Shown in pieces: positions 8,163 through 18,185 of a DNA stretch of 64,000 nt (positions within the stretch are counted from its first letter, which is position 1; the number at the start of each line of letters is the position of its first letter). The stretch is taken from positions 62,001 through 126,000 of the forward strand of contig NZ_PYUD01000003.1 in NCBI RefSeq assembly GCF_003028575.1, given 5' to 3'. The notes beneath the pieces were generated by a model, which saw only the letters and a list, made by a program, of their open reading frames with translations, was not told the DNA's origin and searched no databases. A program made the position numbers and the translations under genes. Origin of the DNA: Halomonas urumqiensis (GTDB lineage Bacteria; Pseudomonadota; Gammaproteobacteria; Pseudomonadales; Halomonadaceae).

Positions 8163-10067
8163 TCAGGCCGTCAACAGACCATTCAAACGCCGCACATAGG
8201 CCGCCGGGTCATCGAGATGGCCACCCTCGGCGATGATCGCCTGGTCCAGCAGAATGCGCGCCAGATCGCCGAAGCCATCCCCTTCGGTACCCTCGAGGCG
8301 GCTGACCAGCGGGTGTTCGGGGTTGAGCTCCAGAATCGGCTTGACCTCCGGCAACTTCTGGCCAGCCGCTTCCATGATGCGACGCATCTGGAAACCCATT
8401 TCGTGTTCAGGCAGTACCACGCACGCCGGTGAATCCGTCAGGCGGTGTGTGACCTTGACCTCCTGGACATCCTCGCCCAGCGCCTCCTTGACGCGCTTGA
8501 CCAGGTCCTCCTTGGCCTTGGCGGTTTCCTCCTGGGCTTTCTTCTCCTCCTCGCCCTCGATCTCGCCGAGGTCGAGCTCGCCCTTGGCCACGTCGACGAA
8601 GGTCTTGCCGTCGAACTCATTCAGGTGGCTCATCAGCCACTCGTCGATACGATCATGCAGCAGCAGGACTTCGATGCCTTTCTTGCGGAAGATCTCCAGA
8701 TGCGGGCTGGATTTCGCCGCATTGAAGCTATCGGCGACGATGTAGTAGATCTTCTGCTGACCTTCCTGCATGCGCCCGATGTAGTCGGCAAGCGACTGGT
8801 CCTGGGTGGTGCTGTCGGTATGGGTGGTGGAGAAGCGCAGCAGCTCGGCGATCTTCTCGCGATTGGCAAAGTCTTCCGCCGGCCCTTCCTTCAATACGCT
8901 GCCGAAGGTATTCCAGAAGGTCTGATAGGCCTCCTTGTCCTTGGCCAGCTTCTTGAGCATGTCCAGACCACGCTTGGTCACCGCGCTCTTGATCTTCTCG
9001 ACCTTGGGGTCTTGCTGCAGCAGCTCGCGAGAGACGTTCAGCGAGAGCTCACGCGTGTCCAGCACACCCTTGATGAAGCGCAGGTAGAGCGGCAGGAACT
9101 GTTCAGCGTCGTCCATGATGAACACGCGCTGCACATACAGTTTCACGCCCCGGGCACCGTCACGCTCATAGAGATCGAAGGGCGCACGACCCGGCACATA
9201 GAGCAGGCTCGTATACTCGAGCTTGCCCTCGACCTTGTTGTGGCTCCAGGTCAAGGGATCCGAGAAGTCATGGGCCACGTGCTTGTAGAAGCCCTTGTAC
9301 TCCTCGTCGGACACTTCGCCCTTGGGGCGCACCCACAGCGCGGTGGCCTCATTGACAGTCTCCCAAGTGGTGGTCTCGCTGCCCTCGATCTCGTTGCCGT
9401 CTTCATCCTGGGCGGTCTCGACCTTGGGCATGCGCACCGGCACTTCGATATGGTCGGAGTACTTGCGCACCAGGCTCTTCAGTCGGAAATCGTCGGCGAA
9501 CTCCTCGGCGTCCGACTTGAGGTGAAGGGTAATCTCGGTGCCATGTACCTCGCGCTCGATGTCGGCGACGCTGAATTCGCCCTCACCCTTGGAGCGCCAC
9601 TCCACCCCTTCGGCCTGGTCGCTGCCGGCCTTGCGGGTACGTACGGTAATCTCGTCGGCGACGATGAAACCGGAGTAGAAACCGACACCGAACTGGCCAA
9701 TCAGCCGCGCATCCTTCTGCTGCTCGCCGGAGAGCTGCTTGAGGAATTCGGCAGTACCACTGCGGGCGATGGTGCCAAGGTTGGCGATCACTTCCTCACG
9801 GTTCATGCCGACGCCATTATCGCGAACGGTCACCGTGCCGGCCTTGGCGTCATGTTCGATCTCGATACGCAGTTCGCTGTCACCCTCGTACAGCGCATCG
9901 TTGTCCAGTGCCGCGTAACGCAGCTTGTCGCAGGCGTCGGCGGCATTGGAAATCATCTCGCGCAGGAAGATCTCCCGATTGGAGTACAGGGAGTGGATCA
10001 TCAGGTGCAGCAGCTGCTTCACCTCGGTCTGAAAGCCGAGCGTTTCTTCATGAGTGGCTGTGGTCAT
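8163..10067 (-). CDS. htpG: Chaperone HtpG (bacterial Hsp90)
   Basis: A 634-residue ATP-dependent chaperone. The N-terminal ATPase domain (about 1-220) has the GHKL motifs: [16 protein letters not shown] with the ATP-contacting asparagine, [14 protein letters not shown] and [11 protein letters not shown]. The middle domain (about 230-500) holds the catalytic-loop arginine in [14 protein letters not shown]...[12 protein letters not shown], and a C-terminal dimerisation domain follows. Length equals typical HtpG. It stands alone between two terminator-bounded units, with 85 bases separating it from the thioesterase genes upstream. HtpG is usually a heat-shock gene; I did not identify a sigma-32 promoter with confidence. 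Confidence 0.98.
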   Translation of the reverse strand: MTTATHEETLGFQTEVKQLLHLMIHSLYSNREIFLREMISNAADACDKLRYAALDNDALYEGDSELRIEIEHDAKAGTVTVRDNGVGMNREEVIANLGTIARSGTAEFLKQLSGEQQKDARLIGQFGVGFYSGFIVADEITVRTRKAGSDQAEGVEWRSKGEGEFSVADIEREVHGTEITLHLKSDAEEFADDFRLKSLVRKYSDHIEVPVRMPKVETAQDEDGNEIEGSETTTWETVNEATALWVRPKGEVSDEEYKGFYKHVAHDFSDPLTWSHNKVEGKLEYTSLLYVPGRAPFDLYERDGARGVKLYVQRVFIMDDAEQFLPLYLRFIKGVLDTRELSLNVSRELLQQDPKVEKIKSAVTKRGLDMLKKLAKDKEAYQTFWNTFGSVLKEGPAEDFANREKIAELLRFSTTHTDSTTQDQSLADYIGRMQEGQQKIYYIVADSFNAAKSSPHLEIFRKKGIEVLLLHDRIDEWLMSHLNEFDGKTFVDVAKGELDLGEIEGEEEKKAQEETAKAKEDLVKRVKEALGEDVQEVKVTHRLTDSPACVVLPEHEMGFQMRRIMEAAGQKLPEVKPILELNPEHPLVSRLEGTEGDGFGDLARILLDQAIIAEGGHLDDPAAYVRRLNGLLTA

Positions 10068-10152
10068 GTCTGTCGGACCCTCTTTGCGACGTCAGGGTGG
10101 CAGCGCCACCGGATTGAACACTGACCTCGATATGGGGCCCGCGAAGGTGATT

Positions 10153-10614
10153 TCAACCCGCCGGGGTACAGAGCACGAAATGCAATCGCGCGGTGGCCAC
10201 CGGGAGTGTCTCCTTCTCCTGCCAGGCGGTGACCTGAACGTTGGCCATCCGGCTCCCCTCGCGCAGCAGCCGACAACGGACGAACGTCTCCTCGAACCTT
10301 GCCGTTCGCAGGTAATCGATGGAGAAATCGACGATACGGGGCAGGCGTGGCGAACGGGTCGCCATCATCAGGTCCAGGGTCGCCGCGGTCTCCATGAAGG
10401 CCGCCACCACGCCGCCATGCAGCGCCGGCAGCAGGATGTTGCCGATATTGCCCTGGTGCGGCTCGAGCCGGAAAAGCAATCCCGCCTCATCAGGGTCCGG
10501 TCGTGCCGAGACACCGAGGCGCCGGGCGTAGGGTATCTCGTCAAGCCATGCCTCGACGTCGCCCTCGGCACGCGTGCGCTCGAGCCAATGGATATCATCG
10601 AATCCCTCACGCAT
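10153..10614 (-). CDS. PaaI-type hotdog-fold thioesterase
   Basis: A 153-residue hotdog protein of the PaaI/YbgC-like acyl-CoA thioesterase superfamily. The central helix carries ALHGGVVAAFMETAATL (about residues 67-83), where HGG and the acidic residue define the family, followed by strands IVDFSIDYLRTARFE. These enzymes hydrolyse acyl- or aryl-CoA thioesters; the substrate cannot be read here. The frame is open far upstream, but the ATG at 10614 overlaps the stop of the preceding thioesterase gene by eight bases and has GAGG six bases before it, so this is a coupled pair. Confidence 0.85.
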   Translation of the reverse strand: MREGFDDIHWLERTRAEGDVEAWLDEIPYARRLGVSARPDPDEAGLLFRLEPHQGNIGNILLPALHGGVVAAFMETAATLDLMMATRSPRLPRIVDFSIDYLRTARFEETFVRCRLLREGSRMANVQVTAWQEKETLPVATARLHFVLCTPAG

Positions 10615-11104
10615 CGAGCACCTCATCGGCGAACAGCGCCTCGACGAGACCGTGTGGCGTATTGCGGTCACCCAGCCGCGCGAAATTGCCGATACCACGC
10701 GCCACCGGCTTTTCAGGCACCTGCCAAAGGGAGCCCTCGGTAAACACCACCGACTCGGTGACCCGCACCACCCGCGCCTCGATGAAGATATCGCGGCCCA
10801 CCACGGCCGGTCGGTAGTGATCGACCCTGAGGTCGAGCGTCGGGCACACCTCCGGCGCCGGCAAGCCACGCAACACCGCCGAACCGCAGGCGGTATCCAG
10901 CAGCATGGTCAGCACCCCGCCATGCACCAGGCCCCGCATGCGATCACCGAGCAGGTCATCGTGCCAGGGCTGCCGCAGGCATATCGATTGCGCGGTAACG
11001 TCATGGACCTCGAGTCCGAGTTCACGACAGTGAGGCAGTACCTTGACGAAGCGCGTCAAGGCGCGCCGCCAATCATCCAGGGAAGGGGCCGTACGGGGTG
11101 ACAT
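10607..11104 (-). CDS. PaaI-type hotdog-fold thioesterase, first of a tandem pair
   Basis: A 165-residue paralogue of the downstream gene with the same hotdog signature, here MRGLVHGGVLTMLLDTACG (about 57-75), followed by TLDLRVDHYRPAVVGRDIFIEARVVR. Predicted acyl-CoA thioesterase. The ATG at 11104 has GAGAG five bases upstream; a TTG five codons earlier is the alternative. Divergence between the two copies is high, so the duplication is old or they belong to different subfamilies and may form a heteromer; that is speculation. Confidence 0.83.
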   Translation of the reverse strand: MSPRTAPSLDDWRRALTRFVKVLPHCRELGLEVHDVTAQSICLRQPWHDDLLGDRMRGLVHGGVLTMLLDTACGSAVLRGLPAPEVCPTLDLRVDHYRPAVVGRDIFIEARVVRVTESVVFTEGSLWQVPEKPVARGIGNFARLGDRNTPHGLVEALFADEVLDA

Positions 11105-11197
11105 CGCATCTCTCGGCAATCAGGGCCAACGAACCGACAATATTAAAACGGTCGACTTAAACTAGCTGTTCGTGCCCGCCATGACAATCCCGCCGAC

Positions 11198-11527
11198 TCA
11201 GGGGGCATCCGGACAGGTCGTCTCCCGCCAGCGCCGGTAGTCGGCCAGTGCGTTGTCGACCCGTGTCAGCAACCAGCCCACGATCACCACATCGTCGACA
11301 ATACCGATCAACACCAGGACATCGGGAATCAGGTCGAGCGGTGACACCAGGTAGGCCGCCGCCGCCGTCATCCACAGCAGTGCAGGCCAAGGCACCGGCC
11401 GGTAGCGCCCACGCACCACATCGGCAAGCATCGGCACGAACAGGGCCAGTGCCCGCTTCATCTGGCCAAGCACACGCGCTCTACCCTTCAAGCGTTGCCA
11501 TATCCACCACCCACGGAATCCTGCCAT
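11198..11527 (-). CDS. DUF1232 (YkvA-type) membrane protein
   Basis: A 109-residue protein whose core AYLVSPLDLIPDVLVLIGIVDDVVIVGWLL (about residues 58-88) is the DUF1232 signature, with a hydrophobic hairpin. Function is unknown in the family. The start is the ATG at 11527 with AGGAG seven bases upstream, not the earlier in-frame start at 11587. It is divergent from slt with 168 bases between. Confidence 0.85.
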   Translation of the reverse strand: MAGFRGWWIWQRLKGRARVLGQMKRALALFVPMLADVVRGRYRPVPWPALLWMTAAAAYLVSPLDLIPDVLVLIGIVDDVVIVGWLLTRVDNALADYRRWRETTCPDAP

Positions 11528-11694
11528 GCTGCCTCTCCTTTCGATGGCGGTTGATCGCCACGTGTGATCGCCGCCTTCCGATACCATGACCGACCCGACA
11601 TGAGTGTCTGTCGTTCACGACACTACTCAAGTGCCTCTCCATGAGCGACCATGCGATATCCGTATCATCCCTGCCGCCATCAGGAGAGATTCAC

Positions 11695-13641
11695 ATGCCA
11701 AGGTTCTTGTCCCTCGCCCCCCGGACACTCCTGTTGACCGCAACGCTTGCTTGCCTGCCCCAGGTCGCCCAGGCCGACGACAGGGCCATGCGCGATGCCC
11801 TGGACGCCGCCCGCAATCAGCAGTGGCAGAAGATCGACGAGGCCGCTATCGCCAATCACGAGCTGGCTGGCTACGTGGAATACCACCGGCTACGCGGCCG
11901 TCTGCCCCAGGCCGAACCGGGGCAGATCCTCGAGTATATCGAACGCCACGCCGATTCACCGCTGAGCGAGTGGATGCGTGGCCAGGCCATCGCGCGCTAT
12001 GGCCATGCCGGCCGCTTCGGCAGCCTGCTCGCCGTGGCTGATGGGGTGCCTGATGGCACCGCCCGCCAATGCTACTACTATACCGCGCTACTGGGCTCCG
12101 ATTTCGAGACCGCGGCCCGCGGGGGGCGCGAGCTGTGGCTCGTCGGACGCTCGCAACCGGATGCCTGCGACACCCTGTTCAACGCCCTGCGCAAGCGCGG
12201 TGTGATCGGCGGCAAGGAGATATGGGAACGCAAGATGCTTGCCTGGCAGGCCGGCGAGAATGGCCTTGCCGGCTACCTGGGCCGGCAGCTTGGCAATGAC
12301 TGGGCGGCCGCCCGCGACGCCGCTGATCTGGTGCAAGGGGACTATGCCGCGATCACCCGCCTGCCCACCTGCATTGGCCCCGGCTGCCAGGCCACCGGGG
12401 CCCTGATCGAGGCCACCATGCACGGTTTCACCCGTGCCGATACCGAAGCGGCGCTTGAAGCGTGGCGCAAGGTTGCCCCGCAGGTGACCCTCGACACCCA
12501 ACGTCGCGACGCCATCGAGCGCGACCTGGCCTTCTATTCCCTGGTGCGAGACGTGCGTCAGAATCGCGGCTGGGCCGATGACGTGACCGCGCGACTTGCC
12601 GACCCCGAACTGCTCGAACTGCGCGTACGTAACGCCCTGGCCGAACGCGATTGGCGCGGGGTGATCGATTGGGTGCACCGCATGCCCGACGAGACGCGCA
12701 AGGACGAGCGCTGGCAGTACTGGCTCGGCCGCGCCCTCGAGCAACGTGGCGACGCTGCCACCGCCCGCGATGCCTTCGCCGCCGCCGCCCAGGGCCGCAG
12801 CTTCTTCGGCTTCGCCGCCGCCGACCGCATTGGCCAACCCTACAACCTGAATCTCGAGCGTAACCATTTCGACGCACAGACTCGCGATGAAGTGACTCGC
12901 TGGCCGGTCGTACGGCGCACCGAGGCACTCTATCGAATTGGAGAAAACGGACTTGCCGCCAGCGAATGGTATTCCGCCGTATCACGGGCCACGCCCCGTG
13001 AGGCCCGGGCGCTGGCCGACTATGCCGAGCGCCGGGGCTGGCCCGCCAAGCTCGTGCAGACCACCATCACCGGGCAGATGTGGGACGCCCTGGAGTGGCG
13101 CTTCCCGGAAGCGTTCCGCGAAGACTTCCTGCACTGGGGGGACATGACGGGGGTGGACCCCTACCTGCTGATGGGCATCGCCCGTCGCGAGAGCGCCTAC
13201 AACCCGGAGGCATTGTCGCCAGCCGGCGCGCGCGGGCTGATGCAGGTGATGCCGGGCACCGCCACCCAGCTCAGCCGCCAGTTGGGTATCAGCGACCCCG
13301 GCCCCTACGGGGTACTCGACCCCGCCCTCAACATCCGCCTCGGCAGCACCTATATCCGCGACATGATGGCGCGTTACCGCGGCAACCGGCTGGCGGCTAC
13401 CGCCGCCTACAACGCGGGGCCTGGGCGGGTCGACCGCTGGCTTGCCGAAGCCCCCGAGGAGTTCGACCTGTTCGTCGAGAGCATTCCGTTTCGCGAGACC
13501 AGGAACTACGTACAGGCGGTGCTGACGTACCGGGCGATTTTCGAGAGCCTGGCCAATGATGGCGACAGCCAGGGTGTGTCGATGCTCAGTCAAGCGGAGA
13601 AGACGGTACGCTACGACCGCTCGCTGCTGGCACGCAACTAA
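11695..13641 (+). CDS. slt: Soluble lytic murein transglycosylase Slt70
   Basis: A 648-residue periplasmic enzyme that cleaves the MurNAc-GlcNAc bond of peptidoglycan with formation of the 1,6-anhydro end. A signal peptide (cleavage after AQA near residue 27) is followed by the alpha-helical doughnut-shaped U and L domains and the C-terminal catalytic domain. The latter contains ARRESAYNPEALSPAGARGL with the catalytic glutamate E499, the LMQVMPGTA motif and AATAAYNAGPGRV. Size matches E. coli Slt (645). The ATG at 11695 has AGGAGA five bases upstream and starts the signal peptide; the earlier ATG at 11641 does not. It ends 12 bases before the convergent lpxL-like gene. Confidence 0.95.
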   Translation: MPRFLSLAPRTLLLTATLACLPQVAQADDRAMRDALDAARNQQWQKIDEAAIANHELAGYVEYHRLRGRLPQAEPGQILEYIERHADSPLSEWMRGQAIARYGHAGRFGSLLAVADGVPDGTARQCYYYTALLGSDFETAARGGRELWLVGRSQPDACDTLFNALRKRGVIGGKEIWERKMLAWQAGENGLAGYLGRQLGNDWAAARDAADLVQGDYAAITRLPTCIGPGCQATGALIEATMHGFTRADTEAALEAWRKVAPQVTLDTQRRDAIERDLAFYSLVRDVRQNRGWADDVTARLADPELLELRVRNALAERDWRGVIDWVHRMPDETRKDERWQYWLGRALEQRGDAATARDAFAAAAQGRSFFGFAAADRIGQPYNLNLERNHFDAQTRDEVTRWPVVRRTEALYRIGENGLAASEWYSAVSRATPREARALADYAERRGWPAKLVQTTITGQMWDALEWRFPEAFREDFLHWGDMTGVDPYLLMGIARRESAYNPEALSPAGARGLMQVMPGTATQLSRQLGISDPGPYGVLDPALNIRLGSTYIRDMMARYRGNRLAATAAYNAGPGRVDRWLAEAPEEFDLFVESIPFRETRNYVQAVLTYRAIFESLANDGDSQGVSMLSQAEKTVRYDRSLLARN

Positions 13642-13653
13642 GCGCACGAGGTG

Positions 13654-14568
13654 TCAGTACAGACCGGCCTCGCCTTGCGGGCGTGTCTTGAACCGCCGAT
13701 GCAACCACAGGTACTGCTCGGGGTGCTTGCGGATGGCGCCTTCGATGAAGGCATTGATCCGCGTTGCATCGGCCATTTCATCGCCGCTTGGGAAATCCGC
13801 AAGCGGCGGCAGGTATTCCAGGGTATAGGTGCGGTCGTCAGGGTTGCGATGGAAGATCATCGGTATCACTGGCGCCCCGGTCATGCGAGCGATCTTGGCG
13901 GTGAGCTTGACGGTGGCGGCCTCGATACCGAAGAACGGGGCGAACACGCTTGCTGAGGCACCGAAGTCTTGGTCCGGCGAATACCAGACCGCGCGACCTG
14001 CCTTGATGCTGCGCACCGCACCCCGCAGGTCACGGCGGTCGATCAGCCGGCCGAAGCTGCGCTTGCGGGCACGGGTCATGAAGCGCTCGAACAGGGGGTT
14101 GTCATGGGGCCGATAGACCGCATCCGCCTCGAAGTACAGCGAGTGCAGCGCCCCCCCCATATCCAGCGTCGAGAAGTGCACGCCGATGATCAGCGCTCCC
14201 TGGCCGCGGGCCTTGAGCCGCGCCATGTGTTCCTGACCCTTGAAGGTCACCCGGTGGCGAAGATGCTCTGGGTCGCGGCACCAGGCGGTGGCCGTTTCCA
14301 TGATGCCGATACCGTTGGCAATGAAGGTGTCACGCACCAGCTTGCGTTGCGCGGCCTCATCGAGTTCGGGGAAGCACAGCCGCAGGTTGGTCTCGGTGAT
14401 ATGTCGGCGCCGCTTGACGAGCCGCCAGGCCAGCAGCCCGATGGCCTTGCCGATCCACAACTTGAGTCGCCAGGGCAACCAGGCCGTGACATGCATCAGG
14501 CCGATGGCGAACCACACGCGCCAGTAACGCGGGTGGGAAAAGTGGGGGGCAACGTCATCCCTGGCCAT
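13654..14568 (-). CDS. lpxL: Lipid A biosynthesis acyltransferase (LpxL/HtrB family)
   Basis: A 304-residue inner-membrane acyltransferase that adds a secondary acyl chain to Kdo2-lipid IVA. The HX4D catalytic motif is present (H131 to D136, in GVHFSTLDMGG), an N-terminal hydrophobic segment (about 17-50) anchors it, and the later segments RAVWYSPDQDFG and APVIPMIFHR are family hallmarks. Whether it adds laurate (LpxL) or another chain cannot be told. Its start overlaps the end of alr by 14 bases. It converges on slt. Confidence 0.9.
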   Translation of the reverse strand: MARDDVAPHFSHPRYWRVWFAIGLMHVTAWLPWRLKLWIGKAIGLLAWRLVKRRRHITETNLRLCFPELDEAAQRKLVRDTFIANGIGIMETATAWCRDPEHLRHRVTFKGQEHMARLKARGQGALIIGVHFSTLDMGGALHSLYFEADAVYRPHDNPLFERFMTRARKRSFGRLIDRRDLRGAVRSIKAGRAVWYSPDQDFGASASVFAPFFGIEAATVKLTAKIARMTGAPVIPMIFHRNPDDRTYTLEYLPPLADFPSGDEMADATRINAFIEGAIRKHPEQYLWLHRRFKTRPQGEAGLY

Positions 14569-15661
14569 GGTGATAGCGCCTCGGTACGCGTGGCAGCACC
14601 CCGGTCAACAGGGTGTAGCTGATGGTGTCACAGTAACGGGCGACCTCATCCACCGACAGCACCTCACCATTGGTGGCACGCCCCCACAACACCACATCGC
14701 TGCCGATGCCGGCCTCGGGGATGTCGGTGATGTCGACGGTCATCATGTCCATGGATACCTTGCCGGCAAGCCCGGCGCGCATCCCCTCTACCAGCACCGG
14801 CGTACCGTCCACCGCATGGCGGTCGTAGCCGTCGCCATAGCCACAGGCCACCACGCCAATACGCGTGGAACGCGAGGTGCGAAAGCGCCCGCCATAACCC
14901 ACGCACTCCCCTGCCCCGAGTTCACGCACTGCAATGATCTGCGAGCGCAGGGTCATCACGGGTGCAAGCCTTGCGCTTTGCGGCGTGGCAGTCTCGAGAG
15001 GGTCGCTGCCATACAGCATCACCCCGGGGCGGTTCCAGGCGCCGTGGGCTTCCGGGCGGGCCAGCGTGGCCGGTGAATTGGCCAGGCACAGCGGCGCACC
15101 GAGGCGATCTGCAAGCACGCCAAGCCGCGCCATCTGCTGTGTGAAATAGCCACGGTCGTCGAGATCGGCGGTGGCGAAGTGACTCATCAGGTGCAGATCG
15201 CAGGCCTTTCCCGGTGCCGCCTTCAGGCGTTGCCAGACGGCCTCGAGCCGCTCGGGGGCGAAGCCCAGCCGATGCATGCCGGAATCGACCTTGACCCACA
15301 CCGGTATCGGCAACCTCGGGCGGTAGTCGAGAAGGGCATCCACCTGCCAGTCGCTGTGCACCGCCATCCACAATCCCAGCGCCTCGACCTGGTGAAGTTC
15401 ACTCGCCTCGAAGATGCCTTCCAGCAGCACGATGGGGGTCCGGATACCCGCCTCGCGCAGGGTCACCGCCTCCTCGATGCAAGCCACCGCGAAGGCCGGG
15501 GCCAGATCGAGCAGCGCGCGCGCGCACGCCACCGCGCCATGTCCGTAGCCATCGGCCTTGAGCACGGCGACGGCGCGACTATTCGGGGCCAGGTCCCCGG
15601 CGAGTCGGTAATTGTGACGCAGGGCGTCGAGATCGATATCGGCAATCAAGGGGCGAGCCAT
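14555..15661 (-). CDS. alr: Alanine racemase
   Basis: A 368-residue PLP enzyme interconverting L- and D-alanine for peptidoglycan. The PLP lysine is in AVLKADGYGHGA (K35) and the opposing catalytic tyrosine in GECVGYGGRFRT (Y255); the dimer C-terminal beta domain follows with VSMDMMTVDIT and VVLWG. The ATG at 15661 has AGGA seven bases before it and gives the family start (MARPLIADIDLDALRHN); an upstream ATG at 15718 adds 19 unrelated residues. Translationally coupled to the lpxL-like gene. Confidence 0.95.
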   Translation of the reverse strand: MARPLIADIDLDALRHNYRLAGDLAPNSRAVAVLKADGYGHGAVACARALLDLAPAFAVACIEEAVTLREAGIRTPIVLLEGIFEASELHQVEALGLWMAVHSDWQVDALLDYRPRLPIPVWVKVDSGMHRLGFAPERLEAVWQRLKAAPGKACDLHLMSHFATADLDDRGYFTQQMARLGVLADRLGAPLCLANSPATLARPEAHGAWNRPGVMLYGSDPLETATPQSARLAPVMTLRSQIIAVRELGAGECVGYGGRFRTSRSTRIGVVACGYGDGYDRHAVDGTPVLVEGMRAGLAGKVSMDMMTVDITDIPEAGIGSDVVLWGRATNGEVLSVDEVARYCDTISYTLLTGVLPRVPRRYHHGQG

Positions 15662-15725
15662 GTCGGGGTCCTGAAGCGTGACGTGCAAAGGGGCATTATG
15701 GCGCGGAAAATCGGTCAATACACGG

Positions 15726-15752
15726 AAAAAACCACCATAAAAATGGTGGTTT
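15726..15752 (-). terminator. Rho-independent terminator of rpoS
   Basis: A 10-bp perfect stem (15729-15738 with 15743-15752), four-base loop, and six T on the minus strand overlapping the stem end. It lies 85 bases after the rpoS stop and before alr. Confidence 0.88.
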
Positions 15753-15836
15753 ATGGGGAAAACCTACAACCAACAGGCCAAAATCAGTTAGCACCTCTGC
15801 TGAATCACATCAAGCCAGATGATCACACTTGCCTGA

Positions 15837-16844
15837 TCATTCGAAAATGGCATCCAGCGACAAGCCTTGCTTGTCCAGCACCCGGCGCAGCTTCTTGAGC
15901 GCCTCGACCTGGATCTGACGCACACGCTCTCGGGTCAAGCCGATCTCCTCGCCGACCTGCTCGAGGGTCGCCGCTTCATGCCCGCGCAAGCCAAAGCGGC
16001 GCACCACCACTTCCATCTGCTTCTCGGTCAGCTCCGCCAGCCAGTCATCGACATGCTGCTTGACGTCACCATCGACCAACGAGGACTCCGGGCCCAGGTC
16101 GTTGTCATCGGTCAGCGTCTCGATCAACGGCTTGTCACTGTCTCCTCCCACCGGATAGTCCACCGAGGACACCCGCTCGTTGAGCCCCATCATCTTCTTG
16201 ACGGTTTCCACGGGCTTGTCTAGGTAGTCGGCGATCTCTTCGGCGGTCGCTTCATGGTCCAGCTTCTGAGTCAGTTCGCGCGCCGCACGCAGATAGATAT
16301 TGAGTTCCTTGACCACATGGATCGGCAGGCGGATCGTGCGAGTCTGGTTCATCAGCGCCCGCTCAATGGTCTGCCGAATCCACCAGGTCGCGTAGGTGGA
16401 GAAGCGGAAGCCTCTTTCAGGATCGAACTTCTCGACCGCACGAATCAGGCCGAGGTTGCCCTCCTCGATCAGATCGAGCAGCGACAGACCACGGTTCAGG
16501 TAACGCCTGGCGATCTTCACCACCAGACGAAGGTTCGATTCGATCATCCGCGAACGGCCGAGCGTATCGCCCTTGCGGGCAAGCCTGCCGTAGAAGACCT
16601 CTTCCTCGGGGGTGAGCAGCGGCGAGAAGCCGATCTCGTTGAGGTAGATCTGGGTGGCGTCGTGGCTGTGAGTGTTGTGGCGGTCCTCGCGACTCAACGC
16701 CTTCTCGAAGGCCTCCTCATCCGCACTGGCAGCGGCATCGTCGACCTCGTCGATATCCCCCTCCAGTTCGCTGCGATTATCCTCGTCCTTGTCCTCGATC
16801 GAGTCGAGATTCACATCCTGAAGGTCCCGTTCAAGCATGCTCAT
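15837..16844 (-). CDS. rpoS: RNA polymerase sigma factor RpoS
   Basis: A 335-residue group 2 sigma-70 factor for stationary phase and general stress. After an acidic N-terminus (1-50) come region 1.2/2 with [21 protein letters not shown] and [18 protein letters not shown], the recognition helix region with [17 protein letters not shown], and region 4.2 with [31 protein letters not shown]. Gene order nlpD-rpoS is conserved in gammaproteobacteria; a main rpoS promoter commonly lies inside nlpD. In osmotolerant bacteria RpoS often governs the salt response. A strong terminator follows. Confidence 0.98.
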   Translation of the reverse strand: MSMLERDLQDVNLDSIEDKDEDNRSELEGDIDEVDDAAASADEEAFEKALSREDRHNTHSHDATQIYLNEIGFSPLLTPEEEVFYGRLARKGDTLGRSRMIESNLRLVVKIARRYLNRGLSLLDLIEEGNLGLIRAVEKFDPERGFRFSTYATWWIRQTIERALMNQTRTIRLPIHVVKELNIYLRAARELTQKLDHEATAEEIADYLDKPVETVKKMMGLNERVSSVDYPVGGDSDKPLIETLTDDNDLGPESSLVDGDVKQHVDDWLAELTEKQMEVVVRRFGLRGHEAATLEQVGEEIGLTRERVRQIQVEALKKLRRVLDKQGLSLDAIFE

Positions 16845-16979
16845 CGATGGCTACCCTGTAGTTGCGTCAGTTGCGTCCAGACGCCGTTTGCCCGTCATCA
16901 CGAGGATCGGCGCAAGTGATTATTATTGTGTGACTGCCTGGTGGCACATCCGCAGCGACTGGCGGCTCACCCTCGACTC

Positions 16980-18185
16980 TCAGCGTTGCGGCAAGAACTC
17001 GAGTGGATCCTGGGGCTGGCCGTCACGGCGAACTTCAAAGTGCAACCTGACATCCTCCGCATCGCTGTCACCCATGGTGGCGATCACCTCGCCCGCCTCG
17101 ACCACATCGTTCTCGCGCACATTCAGGCTGTCATTGTGGGCGTAGGCACTCAGGTACTGGTCGTTGTGCTTGAGCAGGATCAGGTTGCCGTAGCCCCTGA
17201 CACCGCTACCCGCATACACCACGATGCCTGGCCCAGCTGCCTTGACAGGTTGCCCCTTTTGACCGGCGATATCAATGCCGGCGGTGATGCTGCCACCCTC
17301 ACCGAAACGACTCACCACTTCGCCCTCGACAGGCCACTGCCAGGCGACATCCTCGACCGGTGTATAGCTGCGAGCACCCCGCTCGGCACCACTGCTGCCA
17401 CCCGCCACAGCGGTACCGGCATCAGGCGTGGCCTCAGGCTCGGCCTCGGGTTGCGCCTGGGGCTCGGGCTCATCTGGCGAGGTATCGGATGGAGCGTCGG
17501 CCACGCTCTGGGTTGCCTCGGCGGGCGCTTCAGCGTCATCCGCCGGTTCGTCCTCCCGGGCGCCATCAGCGGCAGGCTCGGTGGCGGCGAGAGTTTCATT
17601 CTCGCGACGCTCGGCAAGGTCACGCTCGCTGAGTGAACCGTCGGCTCCCGGTGAATCGTAATCATAGACAGGCCCCGGCCCCTGGTTTTCGCCACTCACC
17701 GCATCGGCGCTCTGCATGGCTACCTGGCTGGGGCCTTCCACGCCCTCTTCGAGGGATTCAGCAGTGAGCCGCCGATTACGTTGGATTGCCTCTTCGTCGG
17801 GCAGCAACCATTCCATGTCGCCGCTCTGCGTCTGGCCCTGCTGGACGCCCAGCGGTGTCGTGACAACTCCCTGGCTGGCGGTCACCCGAGCGCCATCCTC
17901 TTCGGCGGGCTCCTGGCCATTGGGCTTGAGCGCCAGTTGTTGCCCAGGCTGGATCTGGTAGGGCGGGCTGATCCTGTTGAGCCTGGCGAGATCGCGATAG
18001 TCCATGCTGTGGCGCCAGGCGATGCCATACAGGGTATCGCCAGGCTCTACCGTATAATTCGACGCCGATGTGCTTTCACGGCTCATGGAGAGGTCGCGTA
18101 CCTGGACCTGGCTTGCCTGCTCCTGCTGGGCGGCACAACCCGCCATGGCAAGCGCCAGGCCCGACATCATCAATACCTTACGCAT
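16980..18185 (-). CDS. nlpD: Murein hydrolase activator lipoprotein NlpD
   Basis: A 401-residue outer-membrane lipoprotein. The lipobox AMAGC (cysteine near residue 18) is followed by a LysM domain (YTVEPGDTLYGIAWRHS to PGQQLAL, about 44-87), a long acidic and alanine-rich low-complexity linker (about 90-275), and a C-terminal M23/LytM domain (about 285-400). The M23 part reads GITAGIDIAGQKGQPVKAA..., lacking the full set of zinc ligands, as expected of a non-catalytic activator of the amidase AmiC. It overlaps the stop of the DUF368 gene by eight bases and precedes rpoS. Confidence 0.94.
   Translation of the reverse strand: MRKVLMMSGLALAMAGCAAQQEQASQVQVRDLSMSRESTSASNYTVEPGDTLYGIAWRHSMDYRDLARLNRISPPYQIQPGQQLALKPNGQEPAEEDGARVTASQGVVTTPLGVQQGQTQSGDMEWLLPDEEAIQRNRRLTAESLEEGVEGPSQVAMQSADAVSGENQGPGPVYDYDSPGADGSLSERDLAERRENETLAATEPAADGAREDEPADDAEAPAEATQSVADAPSDTSPDEPEPQAQPEAEPEATPDAGTAVAGGSSGAERGARSYTPVEDVAWQWPVEGEVVSRFGEGGSITAGIDIAGQKGQPVKAAGPGIVVYAGSGVRGYGNLILLKHNDQYLSAYAHNDSLNVRENDVVEAGEVIATMGDSDAEDVRLHFEVRRDGQPQDPLEFLPQR

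Noticed and set aside
8445-10124. 559-codon open frame on the plus strand opposite htpG
   Set aside because: Shadow of htpG in GC-rich DNA; composition is leucine/glycine-rich without domain logic, while the minus frame is a full HtpG.
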